The position numbers and the translations under genes are program-made. Shown here piece by piece: positions 8,134 through 18,291 of a stretch of DNA of 64,000 nt (its first letter is position 1; each line of letters begins with the position of its first letter). The stretch lies in the NCBI RefSeq assembly GCF_015694465.1, contig NZ_JADQDO010000012.1:31380-95379 (forward strand), in the 5' to 3' direction. The notes beneath the pieces are model-generated. The model was given only the letters and a program-made list of their open reading frames with translations. It searched no databases and had not been told where the DNA came from. This DNA comes from Microvirga alba. Its GTDB lineage: Bacteria; Pseudomonadota; Alphaproteobacteria; Rhizobiales; Beijerinckiaceae.

Positions 8134-9141
8134 TCAGCGTATGTCCGACATCAGGTTATAGAGGCAATCGCCACGCGCTGTGATGGTGGGGAAGCGGCGG
8201 CAGCTGACCATCCCGGGTGCCGTAAAATTCAGGATGATGGGCGGCCGCATCGGATCGTCATAGAAATAGATGCGGCCCGCCTCCTGCCCTTCGGACACCA
8301 TTTCGCCCACTTCCGCAGCGGGTTGAAACAGACCATTCTCCGGCGAATATACCGCGCTGTCGCGGCTGAGTGACTCCATCAAGCGGCAGCCGCTTGACGC
8401 TTCGACTTTCATCTCCGGGACCACACCATAGTGCTTCAGAACGCGTCTTACACCGCGTTCCGCGATCGCCAGACCTTCCGGCGAAAGCGTTGCCCCGCCT
8501 CCAAGCTCGGTCGTTAGCGCAGGTATCCCGCGTTGTTCCGCTGCGGCATACAATGTGGTTGCCCCGCCACCTCCACCGCCATCTGTCAGCACCCCGATAG
8601 GAGCTCCGAAGACGTTCAGTAGCTTACGCACAGCTTGCCGATGCTCCGGCGTCAGGCCCGGTCGGGCGAGCGCTAGTGGCAAATACTCAAGCGATCTCCC
8701 TCCGGAATGCAGATCGATGACGACATCCGTGATTGGAAAAAGCACGTCGTCGATATAGTGGGCGAGCATATCGGTCGGAGACCCGTTGGCGTTCCCGGGG
8801 AACAAACGATTGAGGTTCCCGTCATCGATGGGTGAAACGCGCTGCCCCGCAGCGACTGCTGGGTAATTCAGCGCCGGCAAGATGATGATGCGCCCGTTCA
8901 CCTCCGCAGGGTCAATGTCCTGCGCGAGCTTGATCAGCGCAATCTGCCCCTCATATTCGTCGCCATGGTTGCCGGCGGTCAGGAGGATTGTCGGGCCGGT
9001 GCCATTCTTGATGCAGATGAGCGGAGTTGGAATCCAACCATAAGCGGACATATTCGATGAATATGGGAGACGAAGAAAGTCAGATTGCCTGCCGATCTTG
9101 TTGAAGTCGATCGCCGTCCAAACTCTGCTTATTGTAGACAC
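8134..9141 (-). CDS. Succinylglutamate desuccinylase/aspartoacylase family deacylase (DoeB-like)
   Basis: About 335 residues. Zinc-ligand motifs of the AstE/AspA family are present: GNHGDEYEG (His and Glu) near residue 60 and DLHSGG (second His) near 143. The closest-looking subgroup is DoeB/EutE, which hydrolyses N-alpha-acetyl-2,4-diaminobutyrate in ectoine breakdown. The GTG at 9141 is chosen because GGAGG lies eight bases before it; the frame opens at a TTG at 9156 that overlaps this ribosome site. It lies downstream of an amino-acid ABC ATPase on the same strand. With the PLP lyase and M20 enzyme it suggests catabolism of acylated diamino acids. Confidence 0.8.
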   Translation of the reverse strand: MSTISRVWTAIDFNKIGRQSDFLRLPYSSNMSAYGWIPTPLICIKNGTGPTILLTAGNHGDEYEGQIALIKLAQDIDPAEVNGRIIILPALNYPAVAAGQRVSPIDDGNLNRLFPGNANGSPTDMLAHYIDDVLFPITDVVIDLHSGGRSLEYLPLALARPGLTPEHRQAVRKLLNVFGAPIGVLTDGGGGGGATTLYAAAEQRGIPALTTELGGGATLSPEGLAIAERGVRRVLKHYGVVPEMKVEASSGCRLMESLSRDSAVYSPENGLFQPAAEVGEMVSEGQEAGRIYFYDDPMRPPIILNFTAPGMVSCRRFPTITARGDCLYNLMSDIR

Positions 9142-9203
9142 GTTGCCTGCCTCCAAGATCCCCGAGGTTGCTATTGAACCAGCGCGCGGGATGGTTTCCC
9201 GGT

Positions 9204-9851
<648 letters not shown>

Positions 9852-10658
9852 TGTCGCAAATTCTGATTTCAGGCGTAACGATGCCGGAGTGGCCCGCGAT
9901 GCTTATGCGGCGAGCCGCTCGAACTGCTCAGCGAGCGACAGTTGCCGATCGCGGGCGCACCTCGCCTGTCCCTTCCGTATCATGTGAACCATTTCGATGC
10001 CGCCCAACACGGCGCGAGCGCTGTCCATCGCCTTGAAGCCGAGCATCGGGCGAACCCGACGTTTCACGGCACGGCTCAATGCGATTGTTCAGATAGCGGC
10101 TTTGGCGGATCAGGATCGGCTTCAGTCGACGCCGCGATCGGTCCAGCAGCCGATCATTCGTATCACAGGACAGGATCGCCTCGCGGTTCGTCTGGCTGCC
10201 ATCGATGGCGATCCGCTCAGGACGGCCATGTCGTTCGAAGGCTCGGCTCAAGAACCGCTTGGCCGCCGCAAGATTGCGCCGTTCGCTGAACCAGAATTCG
10301 ACGGTGTCGCCATGACTGTCGATGGCCCGGTAGAGATATTTCCATTGACCCCGGACTTTGATGTAGGTTTCGTCGATGTGCCACCTTCTACTGACCGCTC
10401 GCTTGCGGAGGTTAAAGCGCTCCAGCAGCTCAGGCGAATAGCGCACAACCCATCGGTGAATGGTCGCGTGATCGACCGCAACGCCCCGCTCGGCCATCAT
10501 CTCCTCGAGGTCACGCAGGCTCAGATTGTAGGCGAGATACCAGCGCACGCACAGCAGGATCACCGAACGATCAAATTGCCTGCCCTTGAACATCTCGCTT
10601 CGTCCTCTCCTGCCAGCGCAGGCCATACCGGAGCGATAGGAAAGAAAAAGTTGCGACA
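9852..10658. mobile_element. IS6-family element, copy 1 of the TGTCGCAA type
   Basis: About 807 bp bounded by inward-facing ends: TGTCGCAAATTC at 9852 and the complement of TGTCGCAACTTTTTC ending at 10658. It contains one frameshifted transposase gene on the minus strand. No 8-bp target duplication is visible (TGGGGATT on the left, GATCCTGC on the right), and genes on both sides are cut at the ends, so it probably mediated a deletion. Confidence 0.8.
9903..10593 (-). pseudogene. IS6-family transposase, frameshifted
   Basis: The N-terminal HTH region (MFKGRQFDRSVILL) and the DDE catalytic domain are recognisable: first Asp in HIDETYIKVRG and second in AIDGSQTNRE. The frame breaks after LNNRIE, exactly where the catalytic Glu and QDHRRIKRR should follow, and the expected C-terminus (SLAEQFERLAA, stop at 9903) is found in another frame. 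A one-base change therefore inactivates the enzyme. It is related to the copies at 12488 and 19239. Confidence 0.85.
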
Positions 10659-11165
10659 GATCCTGCCGCTCAGGATCCGTTCCATCTCGGGTGATAGGGC
10701 GGGGGGCGGTACTGGGTGCGGTGATGAGTTTAAAGTGGCATGGTGAGGAGCCTGCGCCTCCCTGGGCCGGAAGACCTCCGCGGCCAAAGCCTCGGGCTTG
10801 CCCAGGTGCCGGGCCAGGATTTCGGCGGTGTCCTGATGGCGCTTGTCCGCCGGGGTGGTGGTCCTGTCCGCCTCCTTCACCGGTGAGACGAACCGGTGGC
10901 GGTGAGATTCATTGCGCGACTGGGGTGGCCGGGTGTTGCCGGATGTCTCCAGACATGCCGAGCACAGATCATCCGAGCGTCTTCGTCCCAAAATCCAGCC
11001 GCGCCCGTCGAAGTAGCGTCTGACTTCGGCATCGCTGACAGCTCTTCCGGCTTCATAGGTTTCTGTCGTGGCACAAGCGGAGCATCGCATGGTGAAACGA
11101 TATTTAGAGGGAATGCCGCCGCTGCAGGTGATTTGTGGCTCGAACTGAGGTGCGATGCCCGGCAT
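10659..11165 (-). CDS. Hypothetical Cys-rich protein, 3' end cut by an IS
   Basis: The product starts MPGIAPQFEPQITC with the segment MRCSACATTETYEAGRA and then DDLCSACLE about 45 residues on, so two CxxC pairs probably form a zinc ribbon. Small proteins of this kind with no assigned function are common in Hyphomicrobiales. The ATG at 11165 has AGGAA seven bases upstream; a TTG directly before it is the alternative. After roughly residue 165 the frame enters the IS6 end, so the natural C-terminus is lost. The 230 bases upstream (to 11397) hold no recognisable gene. Confidence 0.55.
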
Positions 11166-11397
11166 CAAAAGTTCCTTAATGATCGTGATAAGTTTCCAAT
11201 GGGACGCGGCTCACCAAAGGCATTGTCTCGGCCGTTCTCAGGGAGCTGTGCGGATGAATGGAGGGACGTCTAACCGAATTGGCCACAGCTTCCAAGTTCG
11301 GGCGGCCTGCGCTGATGAGGCGGACAGAGCGGCAGACTTTCATGGCGCGTGGGCCTCGGCTGATCATCGCTGCCCATCGATAACAGCCGAAGTCACC

Positions 11398-11652
11398 TCA
11401 ATCGCATTCGGCCTGAAGCTGATTTAAGACGTTCCGAAGGGCGTCCTTTGCGCTCTGAAGATGCTCGTATTCCGGATTGCAAGCTGTGATGGCTTCATTG
11501 GTCGAGACGCATTCGGCATAGTGTCGGAGATGGCTTCCGATATCGCCGATAGCCGTAGCGTGCTGCTGGCTTGCCTGCCCGCAGTCGGCGTGAGCCGAGG
11601 TCTGTAGAGCCAAGCTCAGGGCGACGACAGTTGGCAGTCGGGACCGGCTCAC
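11398..11652 (-). CDS. Small secreted hypothetical protein with four cysteines
   Basis: 84 residues starting from a GTG at 11652. Residues 1-22 (MSRSRLPTVVALSLALQTSAHA) form a Sec signal peptide with an AHA cleavage site. The mature part of about 62 residues has four Cys (DCGQ, AECV, TACN, AECD), enough for two disulfides, and a helical Gln-rich end. No family was recognised. It is a single gene with no operon partner and is probably periplasmic. Confidence 0.6.
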   Translation of the reverse strand: MSRSRLPTVVALSLALQTSAHADCGQASQQHATAIGDIGSHLRHYAECVSTNEAITACNPEYEHLQSAKDALRNVLNQLQAECD

Positions 11653-11874
11653 AAGGCACTCATTCTAGGTAGAGATGCCCCATGGTGATCGCGCGGTGAT
11701 CACAGAGTCCAGCCATCCGAAAGGCTAAGGCCAGGGCGTCGTGACCGGCGCGTCCGAACGGGGGGTAAAAGGCCCGACGGGAGCCCGGGCCTCTGCGACA
11801 ATACCAAGCTTGACCTTAGTACTAAAGTCGAAGATCAACATGGCCGATAGACCACAGTATTGGAAGAAAGAACT

Positions 11875-12375
11875 ATGGACCTGCCTCAACCGCCTGCAGT
11901 CGATTTTACCGGACTCACCGCCGATATCATTTCGGCCTACGTGACGAAGAACTCTGTCCGGAGTGCCGATCTGCCAGTCCTGATTACGTCCGTGCATGCA
12001 GCCTTGCAGGGCCTCGTTGCTCCCAAGCAGCCCAAAGCCGAGAAGCCGCAGCCGGCCGTTTCCATCCGCAAGTCTGTGACACCCGACTTCATCTACAGCC
12101 TTGAAGACGGCAAACCCTACAGGACGCTCAAGCGCCATCTCACCGGCCAGGGTCTAACTCCGGACGCGTATCGCGAAAAATGGGGCCTTCCGCAGGACTA
12201 CCCGATGGTTGCCTCCAATTACGCAAAAAGGCGGTCGGAACTCGCGAAGAGCGCGGGACTCGGACAGCTTCGGGGCAGGCACGCCGCTGCAAAGTCGGCT
12301 GCCCAAGACGCCGTTAGTGCGTCCGGCGAGGCCACAAAGCCGAAGCGCCGCGCTCCCGCTAAGAAAGGCGAGTAA
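11875..12375 (+). CDS. MucR/Ros-family transcriptional regulator
   Basis: 166 residues. The Ros/MucR core SLEDGKPYRTLKRHLTGQG followed by LTPDAYREKWGLPQDYPMV at about residues 65-105 is diagnostic of this alphaproteobacterial zinc-finger family of H-NS-like silencers. The position of the first finger cysteine (CLEDGK in MucR) is Ser here (SLEDGK), a change seen in some rhizobial paralogues. The C-terminus is Lys/Ala rich. The ATG at 11875 is used, with GGAAGAAAG upstream; a TTG at 11860 opens the frame earlier. It is a single gene, probably a global repressor of exopolysaccharide or horizontally acquired genes. Confidence 0.9.
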   Translation: MDLPQPPAVDFTGLTADIISAYVTKNSVRSADLPVLITSVHAALQGLVAPKQPKAEKPQPAVSIRKSVTPDFIYSLEDGKPYRTLKRHLTGQGLTPDAYREKWGLPQDYPMVASNYAKRRSELAKSAGLGQLRGRHAAAKSAAQDAVSASGEATKPKRRAPAKKGE

Positions 12376-12423
12376 GGTTCGTTCGTCGAACATCTAACCA
12401 TCCTTACTAACGAGGTGGCCGCT

Positions 12424-13169
12424 TGTCGCAAACATTTGTTTCGGTTTCGTCCCTATGGTGCGCTGGGGTACGGGTGCGGAGGAACAGATGTTCAAGGGTA
12501 GGCGCTTTGACAGGTCGGTGATCTTGCTGTGCGTCCGATGGTATCTGGCCTACGGTCTGAGCTTGAGAAACCTGGAGGAAATGATGGCCTAACGGGGCCT
12601 CGATGTGGACCACGCGACCATCCACAGATGGGTTCGCTACTCGCCTGAGTTGCTCGACCGCTTCAATCGCCGCAAGCGCGCTGTCCATGGCAAATGGCAT
12701 ATCGACGAAACTTACATCAAGGTCAGGGGGCAACGGCGAAATCTCTCGGTCGCCAAACGGTTCCTGAGCCGAGCACTGAAGCGGCATGGTCGGCCTGAGC
12801 GGATCGTCATCGGCGCCAGCCAGACCAACCGTGAAGCAATCGTGACCTGTGATACCACAGACCGGCTCAGAGCGAGATCAAGACGCAAGCTGACGTCAAT
12901 CTCGATCCGACAGAGCCAGTATCTCAACAATCGTATCGAACAGGATCATCGAGCGATCAAAAGGCGCATCCGTCCGATGCTGGGTTTCAAGTCCATGGAC
13001 AGCGCCCGCGTAATCCTGGGTGGAATCGAGATGATCCACATGATGCGTGAACAACAGGCGATCTACGCTCGCAATCCGCAGCCATCCCTCGCCGAGCAAT
13101 TTGCTCTGCTGGCGGCGTGAACACGTCGAACTGTCGCAATTGTCGCGTCTTCGTTTCGAGTTTGCGACA
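12424..13169. mobile_element. IS6-family element, copy 2 of the TGTCGCAA type (degenerate)
   Basis: The element is bounded by perfect 10-bp inverted repeats: TGTCGCAAAC at 12424-12433 and its complement at 13160-13169. At about 746 bp it is shorter than the other copies, owing to an internal deletion in the transposase gene. It lies between mucR and a Crp-family gene. Confidence 0.8.
12488..13120 (+). pseudogene. IS6-family transposase with stop, frameshift and deletion
   Basis: The sequence begins MFKGRRFDRSVILL at 12488, has an in-frame TAA where MAERG is expected (MMA*RG, near 12590), loses one codon in HRWVVRYSP, and lacks about 27 residues between KVRGQ and RRNLSVAKR. The C-terminal two thirds is an open frame from 12605 to 13120, ending PSLAEQFALLAA. 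The DDE residues are partly retained, but the gene cannot give a working enzyme. Confidence 0.85.
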
Positions 13170-13260
13170 TAACCGTCAGCCAGGCTGCCACGGTGGAGCG
13201 GGCCAGAGCGAGCTTGCCGCAGATCCCTCGCGAGCGCGTGAAGGGGTTCAAAGCGCCAGA

Positions 13261-13965
13261 TCAGGAGGCAAAGCCTCCGCGAATACGGTGAAAGCATTCG
13301 CAGGCGGTTTCCTCGAGCATCTGCCGGTGATGAATAGTTATGCACCCGCGACTGTAACTAATGACGCCTTTGTGTTGGAGCTGGGACCACGCTTCGCTGA
13401 CGGTTGCCCGCCTCAGTCCAAGAACCTCCGAGAGAGCCTCCTGGGTTATGTAGAAGGTATCGCCTTGCACACGGTCATGCGCGTGGAGAAGCCAGCGCGC
13501 AATGCGCTGTTGGGCCGTATGAAGGCTGTTGCACGCAACGGATTCGAGCAACTGTGTGATGAGCGATTTCGAATATCGCAGCATTACGTCGCTCACGCAC
13601 GGAAATTCGGCGAGAGCCTCGTCCAGATCCTCGATCGCTAACCAGGATGCGTATCCGGCGATCCGAACGGTAGATCGGCTGACCGCGTTACCGCCACCGA
13701 GGATAAGGGCAAAACCGACGAAACCCTCATAGCCGATTGAGGCTTTCTCGACAGTGCGACCGGACTGCATCTGCGACATCAGTGAGATCACCCCTTCGTG
13801 AGGGAAGACGGCGTGCGTGAATGGCGCGCCTTCCTCGTAGATAACCTCGCCGACCGACATGCTCCTTGTGATCAAGCGTTTCTGCAGGAACTCCAACGCA
13901 GCGGGCCTGAGGGACAGAATAAGGCGGTTCCGAATGACCGGTTGGTCGGCGGTTGGTTGGTTCAC
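13261..13965 (-). CDS. Crp/Fnr-family transcriptional regulator
   Basis: About 234 residues, with an N-terminal cyclic-nucleotide-binding-like beta barrel (residues about 25-130) and a C-terminal winged HTH (EALSEVLGLRRATVSEAWSQL, near 175-195). No Fnr-type iron-sulfur cysteine cluster is visible, so oxygen sensing by that route is unlikely. GTG at 13965 is preferred because AGGAG lies eight bases upstream; the ATG at 13995 lies ahead of this ribosome site. This short CRP branch is common in rhizobia as duplicated stress regulators. It is monocistronic; the PAS chemoreceptor gene is divergent. Confidence 0.88.
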   Translation of the reverse strand: MNQPTADQPVIRNRLILSLRPAALEFLQKRLITRSMSVGEVIYEEGAPFTHAVFPHEGVISLMSQMQSGRTVEKASIGYEGFVGFALILGGGNAVSRSTVRIAGYASWLAIEDLDEALAEFPCVSDVMLRYSKSLITQLLESVACNSLHTAQQRIARWLLHAHDRVQGDTFYITQEALSEVLGLRRATVSEAWSQLQHKGVISYSRGCITIHHRQMLEETACECFHRIRGGFAS

Positions 13966-14205
13966 TGAGGATTCTCCTTTCTGGGGCGCCGGCATGGCCC
14001 CCGTCTACCGACACAATCATGAAGCCTTCCGGCCCTCCAGAAGCGGGAACGGCCTTTGGTTCATCGGGCGACCCGGAGTCAATAGGAACACTTTACTAAG
14101 CGTTAAGCCGATATATGTACGGTATCGTAAATAAGAGGCTATTGAAGGCCCTTTCGCGCCTGAAAACAGGAGCCGGCGATATTCGCCAACCGGAGGGATT
14201 TGGAA

Positions 14206-15474
14206 ATGCGTTCACTCTTACAACGGCGCTCGCGCGCCGACGGATCAGGTCAGGCGTCAGGAACGAGCACAGAGAAGGCTTCGCCCCTCGAGCCCGATCT
14301 CCGGCTGGTTCTTGAGTCACTACCGATCAACGTCCTAACCTTGGATCCGCAGACCGCAACCATCACATTCGCCAACGCGCGCAGTATCGAGACGCTGAAG
14401 AAAATAGCAGCTCTTCTGCCGCCGGACGTGAACCCAGACTGCATCGTCGGCGTCTGCTTCGACGTCTTTCACAAGAATCCGAGCCATCAGCGCGCGATCG
14501 TTGCGGACCCTTCCCGCCTGCCGTGGCGGGCGAAGATCAAGCTGGGGCCGGAGACGATGGACCTTCATGTTTCCGCGGTGCGGGATCGCACTGGGCGCTA
14601 CATCGCAGCCGTTCTGACATGGTCGGTGATAACCGACCTGACGCGGTCCATCGACAGCTTTCACGAAACCATGCTGTCCACGACGCAGGAGGTTCGCCGA
14701 GCGAATGAACTGATGCGCGGCGCGGCAACGAACGTCATTGATTCTACGGCGGACACATCCTCGTCGGCGGCGAACTCCTCTTCGGGGGCGCAGGAGGTGA
14801 GCCATCACGTCCAGACCGTCGCATCGGCGGCAAAGGAGCTAAACGCGTCGATCACGGAGATCAGTCGCCAGATCGAGCAATCGAGTCAAACGACTCGTGC
14901 GGCGGTGCGCGAAACACAAGAAAGCTCAGAGAAGGTTCAGACTCTCGCCGAATCCTCGCAGAAGATCGGGCACATCGTATCACTCATCAGGACTATCGCA
15001 GGACAGACCAATCTGCTGGCCCTTAATGCGACCATCGAGGCCGCGAGAGCCGGTGAAGCAGGCAAAGGGTTCGCCGTTGTCGCATCTGAGGTCAAGGCGC
15101 TGGCGGGGCAGACGGCCAAGGCAACAGAGGATATCACGGCACAGATCGAGGCCATCCAGGGCTCGACCTCGGAGACCGTAGCGGCCATCAGGCGGATTGC
15201 CGATATCATCCACCGTGTCGATACCGCCTCCACGGCGATTTCGGCAGCGGTCGAGGAGCAGACCGCAATGGCTGCAGAGATTGCGCGCAGTGCGGAAGAG
15301 GCGGCAGTTGGCACAGGCTCGGTCAGTCAGTCAACCGCCGAGGTCCTCACGACCGCCGAACACTCCACTGCAGCCGCAGCGGGAATGCTTGGCGCGGCCG
15401 AAACCGTAGACAGCCAGACGGAAAAGGTTACTGCCGCCGTTCACAACTTCCTCGAAGAGGTTCGGCGCATCTGA
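14206..15474 (+). CDS. Soluble PAS-containing methyl-accepting chemotaxis protein
   Basis: About 422 residues. Residues about 30-150 look like a PAS sensor ([23 protein letters not shown]) and the rest is a four-helix MCP signalling domain with the conserved hairpin tip [20 protein letters not shown]. There is no signal peptide or transmembrane helix, so it should be a cytoplasmic receptor feeding CheA/CheW; the PAS may hold heme or flavin. The ATG at 14206 has GGAGGG eight bases upstream and is preferred to the TTG at 14200. It stands alone, divergent from the Crp-family gene. Confidence 0.9.
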   Translation: MRSLLQRRSRADGSGQASGTSTEKASPLEPDLRLVLESLPINVLTLDPQTATITFANARSIETLKKIAALLPPDVNPDCIVGVCFDVFHKNPSHQRAIVADPSRLPWRAKIKLGPETMDLHVSAVRDRTGRYIAAVLTWSVITDLTRSIDSFHETMLSTTQEVRRANELMRGAATNVIDSTADTSSSAANSSSGAQEVSHHVQTVASAAKELNASITEISRQIEQSSQTTRAAVRETQESSEKVQTLAESSQKIGHIVSLIRTIAGQTNLLALNATIEAARAGEAGKGFAVVASEVKALAGQTAKATEDITAQIEAIQGSTSETVAAIRRIADIIHRVDTASTAISAAVEEQTAMAAEIARSAEEAAVGTGSVSQSTAEVLTTAEHSTAAAAGMLGAAETVDSQTEKVTAAVHNFLEEVRRI

Positions 15475-15519
15475 CGCGGCAATGAAGTCGAAAACCGGAC
15501 CGGTGACACGCTCCGGAGG

Positions 15520-16066
15520 TGGATGTCACGGTAACTCTTGGTCAGGGATCTCTGGCTTAATTGCTGAGGCATGCCCCAGCCCATCAGCTACAAACGCCAC
15601 CGTTTCCCCTCCCAGATCATCGCCCATGCGGCCTGGCTGTATTTCCGGTTCCCATTGAGCCTGCGGCTGGTCGAGGAGATGTTGCTCGAGCGCGGTATCC
15701 TCGTCTCCTATGAGACGATCCGCCGGTGGGGAAAGAAGTTTGGGCCGGGCCATGCCCGTCGGCTGCGTCGTAAGCCGCCCGTCTGGCATTTGGACGAGGT
15801 GGTCATCAGCATCGCGGGCAAGAAGCACTGGCTCTGGCGGCCCGTCGATCAGGACGGCTACGTGCTCGACGAGATCGTGCAGGGCCGACGCGATACCAAG
15901 GCTGCCAAGCGCTTGCTGACCAGCGCAGCCCGGCGGCAGATCCTGCCAGGGGTCGAGCACCGGTCGCACAAGGGTCTGAACAACCGGGCCGAGAATTCGC
16001 ATGTTCCGTTGCGAGAGCGGGAACGGATGATGCAAGGTTTCCGGTCTGTGGGATGCCTGCGACGGA
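15520..16066. mobile_element. IS6-family element of the GATGTCACGG type, right part lost
   Basis: The left end GGATGTCACGGTAAC at about 15521 matches the end of the complete copy at 43030. Homology stops near 16066 within the transposase gene, so the right third and right end are missing. It is one of five copies or pieces of this element in the window. Confidence 0.75.
15571..16066 (+). pseudogene. IS6-family transposase, internally deleted and truncated
   Basis: It starts MPQPISYKRHRFPSQIIAHA like the intact copy at 43082. About 22 residues are missing between KRLL and ARRQI, which removes the second catalytic Asp (ITDKLGSY in the intact copy). Homology ends after RSVGCLRRI. The frame then continues by chance into the next gene, making one open frame of 377 codons from 15571 to 16704; this is a junction artefact, not a designed fusion. 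Confidence 0.85.
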
Positions 16067-16266
16067 TCCGCTCCAGCTACCGCGCCTGTCCTCGACTCCG
16101 CCATAGCTCCGGCGCAACGTCACTGCCGCGATCGACGGTAGTCAGACTAATCGGACCAGTGGTCCTTCCCGTAACCGCATGGGCAATGATAGGTGACTGC
16201 AGGCAGGTGCGGCTTTGCTCTTGCCGCCAGGTACGGATGTTGAAGAGCGATCGCAGGAGGAGCCAC

Positions 16267-16704
16267 GTGCCAGGTCTTATGTCAAAATCGAACCTATGGG
16301 TTCCCGGCGAATCCGAAGCGGCCCAGAGCGGATTGGTGATCGCCGCCCGGCACACCATGCAGGCGGCCGAAGCCATGTATCATTATATTGCCCAAGAGGC
16401 GCTGGCGTTTCAGGAAGCCTTGAAAGACAACGCTGAAATTGGCGCCGTCGTGCTCTCATCCGGCATGATGAAGACAATCCATGTTCGGAGCATATCGTTC
16501 CGCAATCCCGACATCATCATCCTGAGCGGAATCGACGAGCACCAGAACCCGATCCGCCTGCTTCAGCACTACACGATGGTCAGCATCGCCTTTGTCGCGG
16601 CCCGCGTCATTGAGGAAAAGCCTTATCGGATCGGCTTCCTAAACGAACAGCAAGAGGTGTCGGATGCGGCCTCCGATTCAAACCGGAAGGGTATTCCGAT
16701 TTGA
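16267..16704 (+). CDS. Conserved hypothetical protein
   Basis: About 146 residues, mixed alpha/beta, with no signal peptide or transmembrane helix. A GTG at 16267 has AGGAGG six bases upstream and is the best start; an ATG at 16279 is the alternative. The sequence (AARHTMQAAEAMYHYIAQEA, then GIDEHQNPIRLLQHYTMVSI) is well ordered and gene-like, resembling unannotated rhizobial cytosolic proteins, but no function was recognised. The open frame is joined upstream to an IS6 transposase piece, which may have displaced the native promoter. Confidence 0.55.
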   Translation: MPGLMSKSNLWVPGESEAAQSGLVIAARHTMQAAEAMYHYIAQEALAFQEALKDNAEIGAVVLSSGMMKTIHVRSISFRNPDIIILSGIDEHQNPIRLLQHYTMVSIAFVAARVIEEKPYRIGFLNEQQEVSDAASDSNRKGIPI

Positions 16705-16808
16705 AGCCGGCCACCGTTCCGGTCAATTACCGGTCACTTTCGACGGTCTGAAGGTCTCGGTCAGCAACTCGGGCATCACGATCCTCATCCCGAACGGTGG
16801 AGAGTTGG

Positions 16809-16911
16809 ATGCCTGCCAAGAGGAAACTGACGATGAGCGTCCGCCACCTCGCCGAGTTGCCCGGCCTTGCGCCGAGTATGATCCAGGAGAATCTGAAAGC
16901 AGGGGCTGCGT
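16809..16911 (+). pseudogene. Remnant of an IS21-type IstA N-terminus
   Basis: A 34-codon frame MPAKRKLTMSVRHLAELPG... ending SMIQENLKAGAA resembles the first helices of rhizobial IstA transposases (MPAKRKLTMRQ... STIQDNLKRAAAAG) with an internal deletion. The rest of the interval 16705-17222 holds nothing else recognisable except the leader of the IS110 element that follows. Confidence 0.35.
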
Positions 16912-17222
16912 GATTCAAGCTTGGGATGTGACCCCAGCGACGCGCGGCCGAATGGCTGAGAGGTAGGTCATCGTGATCTACCGAGAATGGCACAGGTAGA
17001 ATATTACAACATTGGCCAACTTTGGCACGGAAGCGGCGAGTGAGTCCCGATACCCGCCGCAGGCTGCAGAGGCTGAAAGATCGATCGGCATCCAGCGGAT
17101 CGTAGCCGCGCAACCATTTGTTTTATGCATCGTCTCACCGGAGGTTCCGATAGGGTGGACGCCCCCCAACGGCCTTGATGTGCCAAAGTGGAGGTGTTGA
17201 GCACCACTTGAGGGAGGGGTCC

Positions 17223-18229
17223 ATGGGAGAAGTTAGCACAATTGGGGTGGATCTGGCGAAGAGCGTGTTCCAGGTTCACGGAGCCGATGCATCCGGTACG
17301 GTCTTGTTCCGCAGGAAGCTGCGGCGGCACCAGGTTCTTACCTTCTTCGCGGCCCAGCGGCCCTGCACGGTGGCGATGGAGGCCTGTGCCAGCTCCCACC
17401 ACTGGGCGCGCGAGATCGGCCGCCTCGGGCATGCGGTCAGGCTGATCCCGCCGGCTTACGTGAAGCCCTTTGTCAAACGTCAAAAGAACGATGCCGCCGA
17501 TGCCGAGGCGATCTGCGAGGCGGCTCAGCGCCCGACCATGCGCTTCGTGGCTCCCAAGAGCGAGCAGACCCAGGCCGCCGTGACCTCCTGGTGAAGCAGC
17601 GAACCCAGATCATCAATGCGCTCCGAGGCCACTTAGCCGAGTTCGGCCTGGTCGTGGCCAAAGGCCCGGCTCACGTTCCACACCTCGTGCGGGCTGTCGA
17701 GGATCCGGACGAGCCTATTCCTGAGATCGCTCGTCCGGTTCTCCAGATGCTAATTGAGATACTCCATCGGCTCGACGAGCAGATCGCTCGACTAGACCGC
17801 GAGATCGCCCAGCGGGCCAAAGAGGACGAGACGGCGCGGCGGCTGATGACCATCCCCGGTGTCGGCCCGGTAACCGCGGTGGCTTTGGCGGCGCTCGCCC
17901 CACCGGCCGAGACCTTCAAGTGCGGGCGGGACTTTGCCGCCTGGGTAGGGCTCACGCCGCGCCAGCATTCGACCGGCGGCAAGCAGAGGCTCGGCGCCAC
18001 TTCCAAGATGGGTGAGCGAACCTTGCGTCGCTTGCTGATCATCGGCGCCAGTGCTGTTGTTCGCTGGGTGGCGCGCAATGGAGCTCAGGCAGGCTCGTGG
18101 ATCGCTCGTATGGTGGCACGCAAGCCACCGATGCTGGTACGGGTGGTGCTGGCCAATAAGATGGCTCGCATTGTCTGGGCCCTGATGGCGAGTGGCGGGA
18201 TTTATCAGGCTCCGGCCGCGGCTGCATAA
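17223..18229 (+). pseudogene. IS110-family transposase broken by a short deletion
   Basis: The N-terminal DEDD domain (GVDLAKSVFQVHGAD, MEACAS, KRQKNDAADAEAI) ends prematurely as QAAVTSW then a stop at 17594. The second half, beginning KQRTQIINALRGHLAEFG in another frame at 17591, carries the IS110 C-terminal helix-hairpin-helix (MTIPGVGPVTAVAL) and serine region. The related scrap at 48440 keeps the missing VFRAREP-type sequence, so about 20 bases were lost here. The element is inactive. Confidence 0.88.
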
Positions 18230-18291
18230 GTAGTTGCGTCTGTGAGGCTGTTGGGGCGTAGGAAGGTCGAAGGAGAGAGATGGCGCAACGG

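Noticed and set aside
13170..13260. Minus-strand reading GICGKLALARSTVAAWL resembling a transposase HTH
   Set aside because: It is too short, has no flanking homology, and lies between an IS end and the Crp gene stop; it cannot be assigned to a family.
16153..16165. GGACCAGTGGTCC palindrome upstream of the hypothetical gene at 16267
   Set aside because: It is symmetric, but it lies at an IS junction about 100 bases from the start, occurs once, and has no regulator next to it, so it could be chance.
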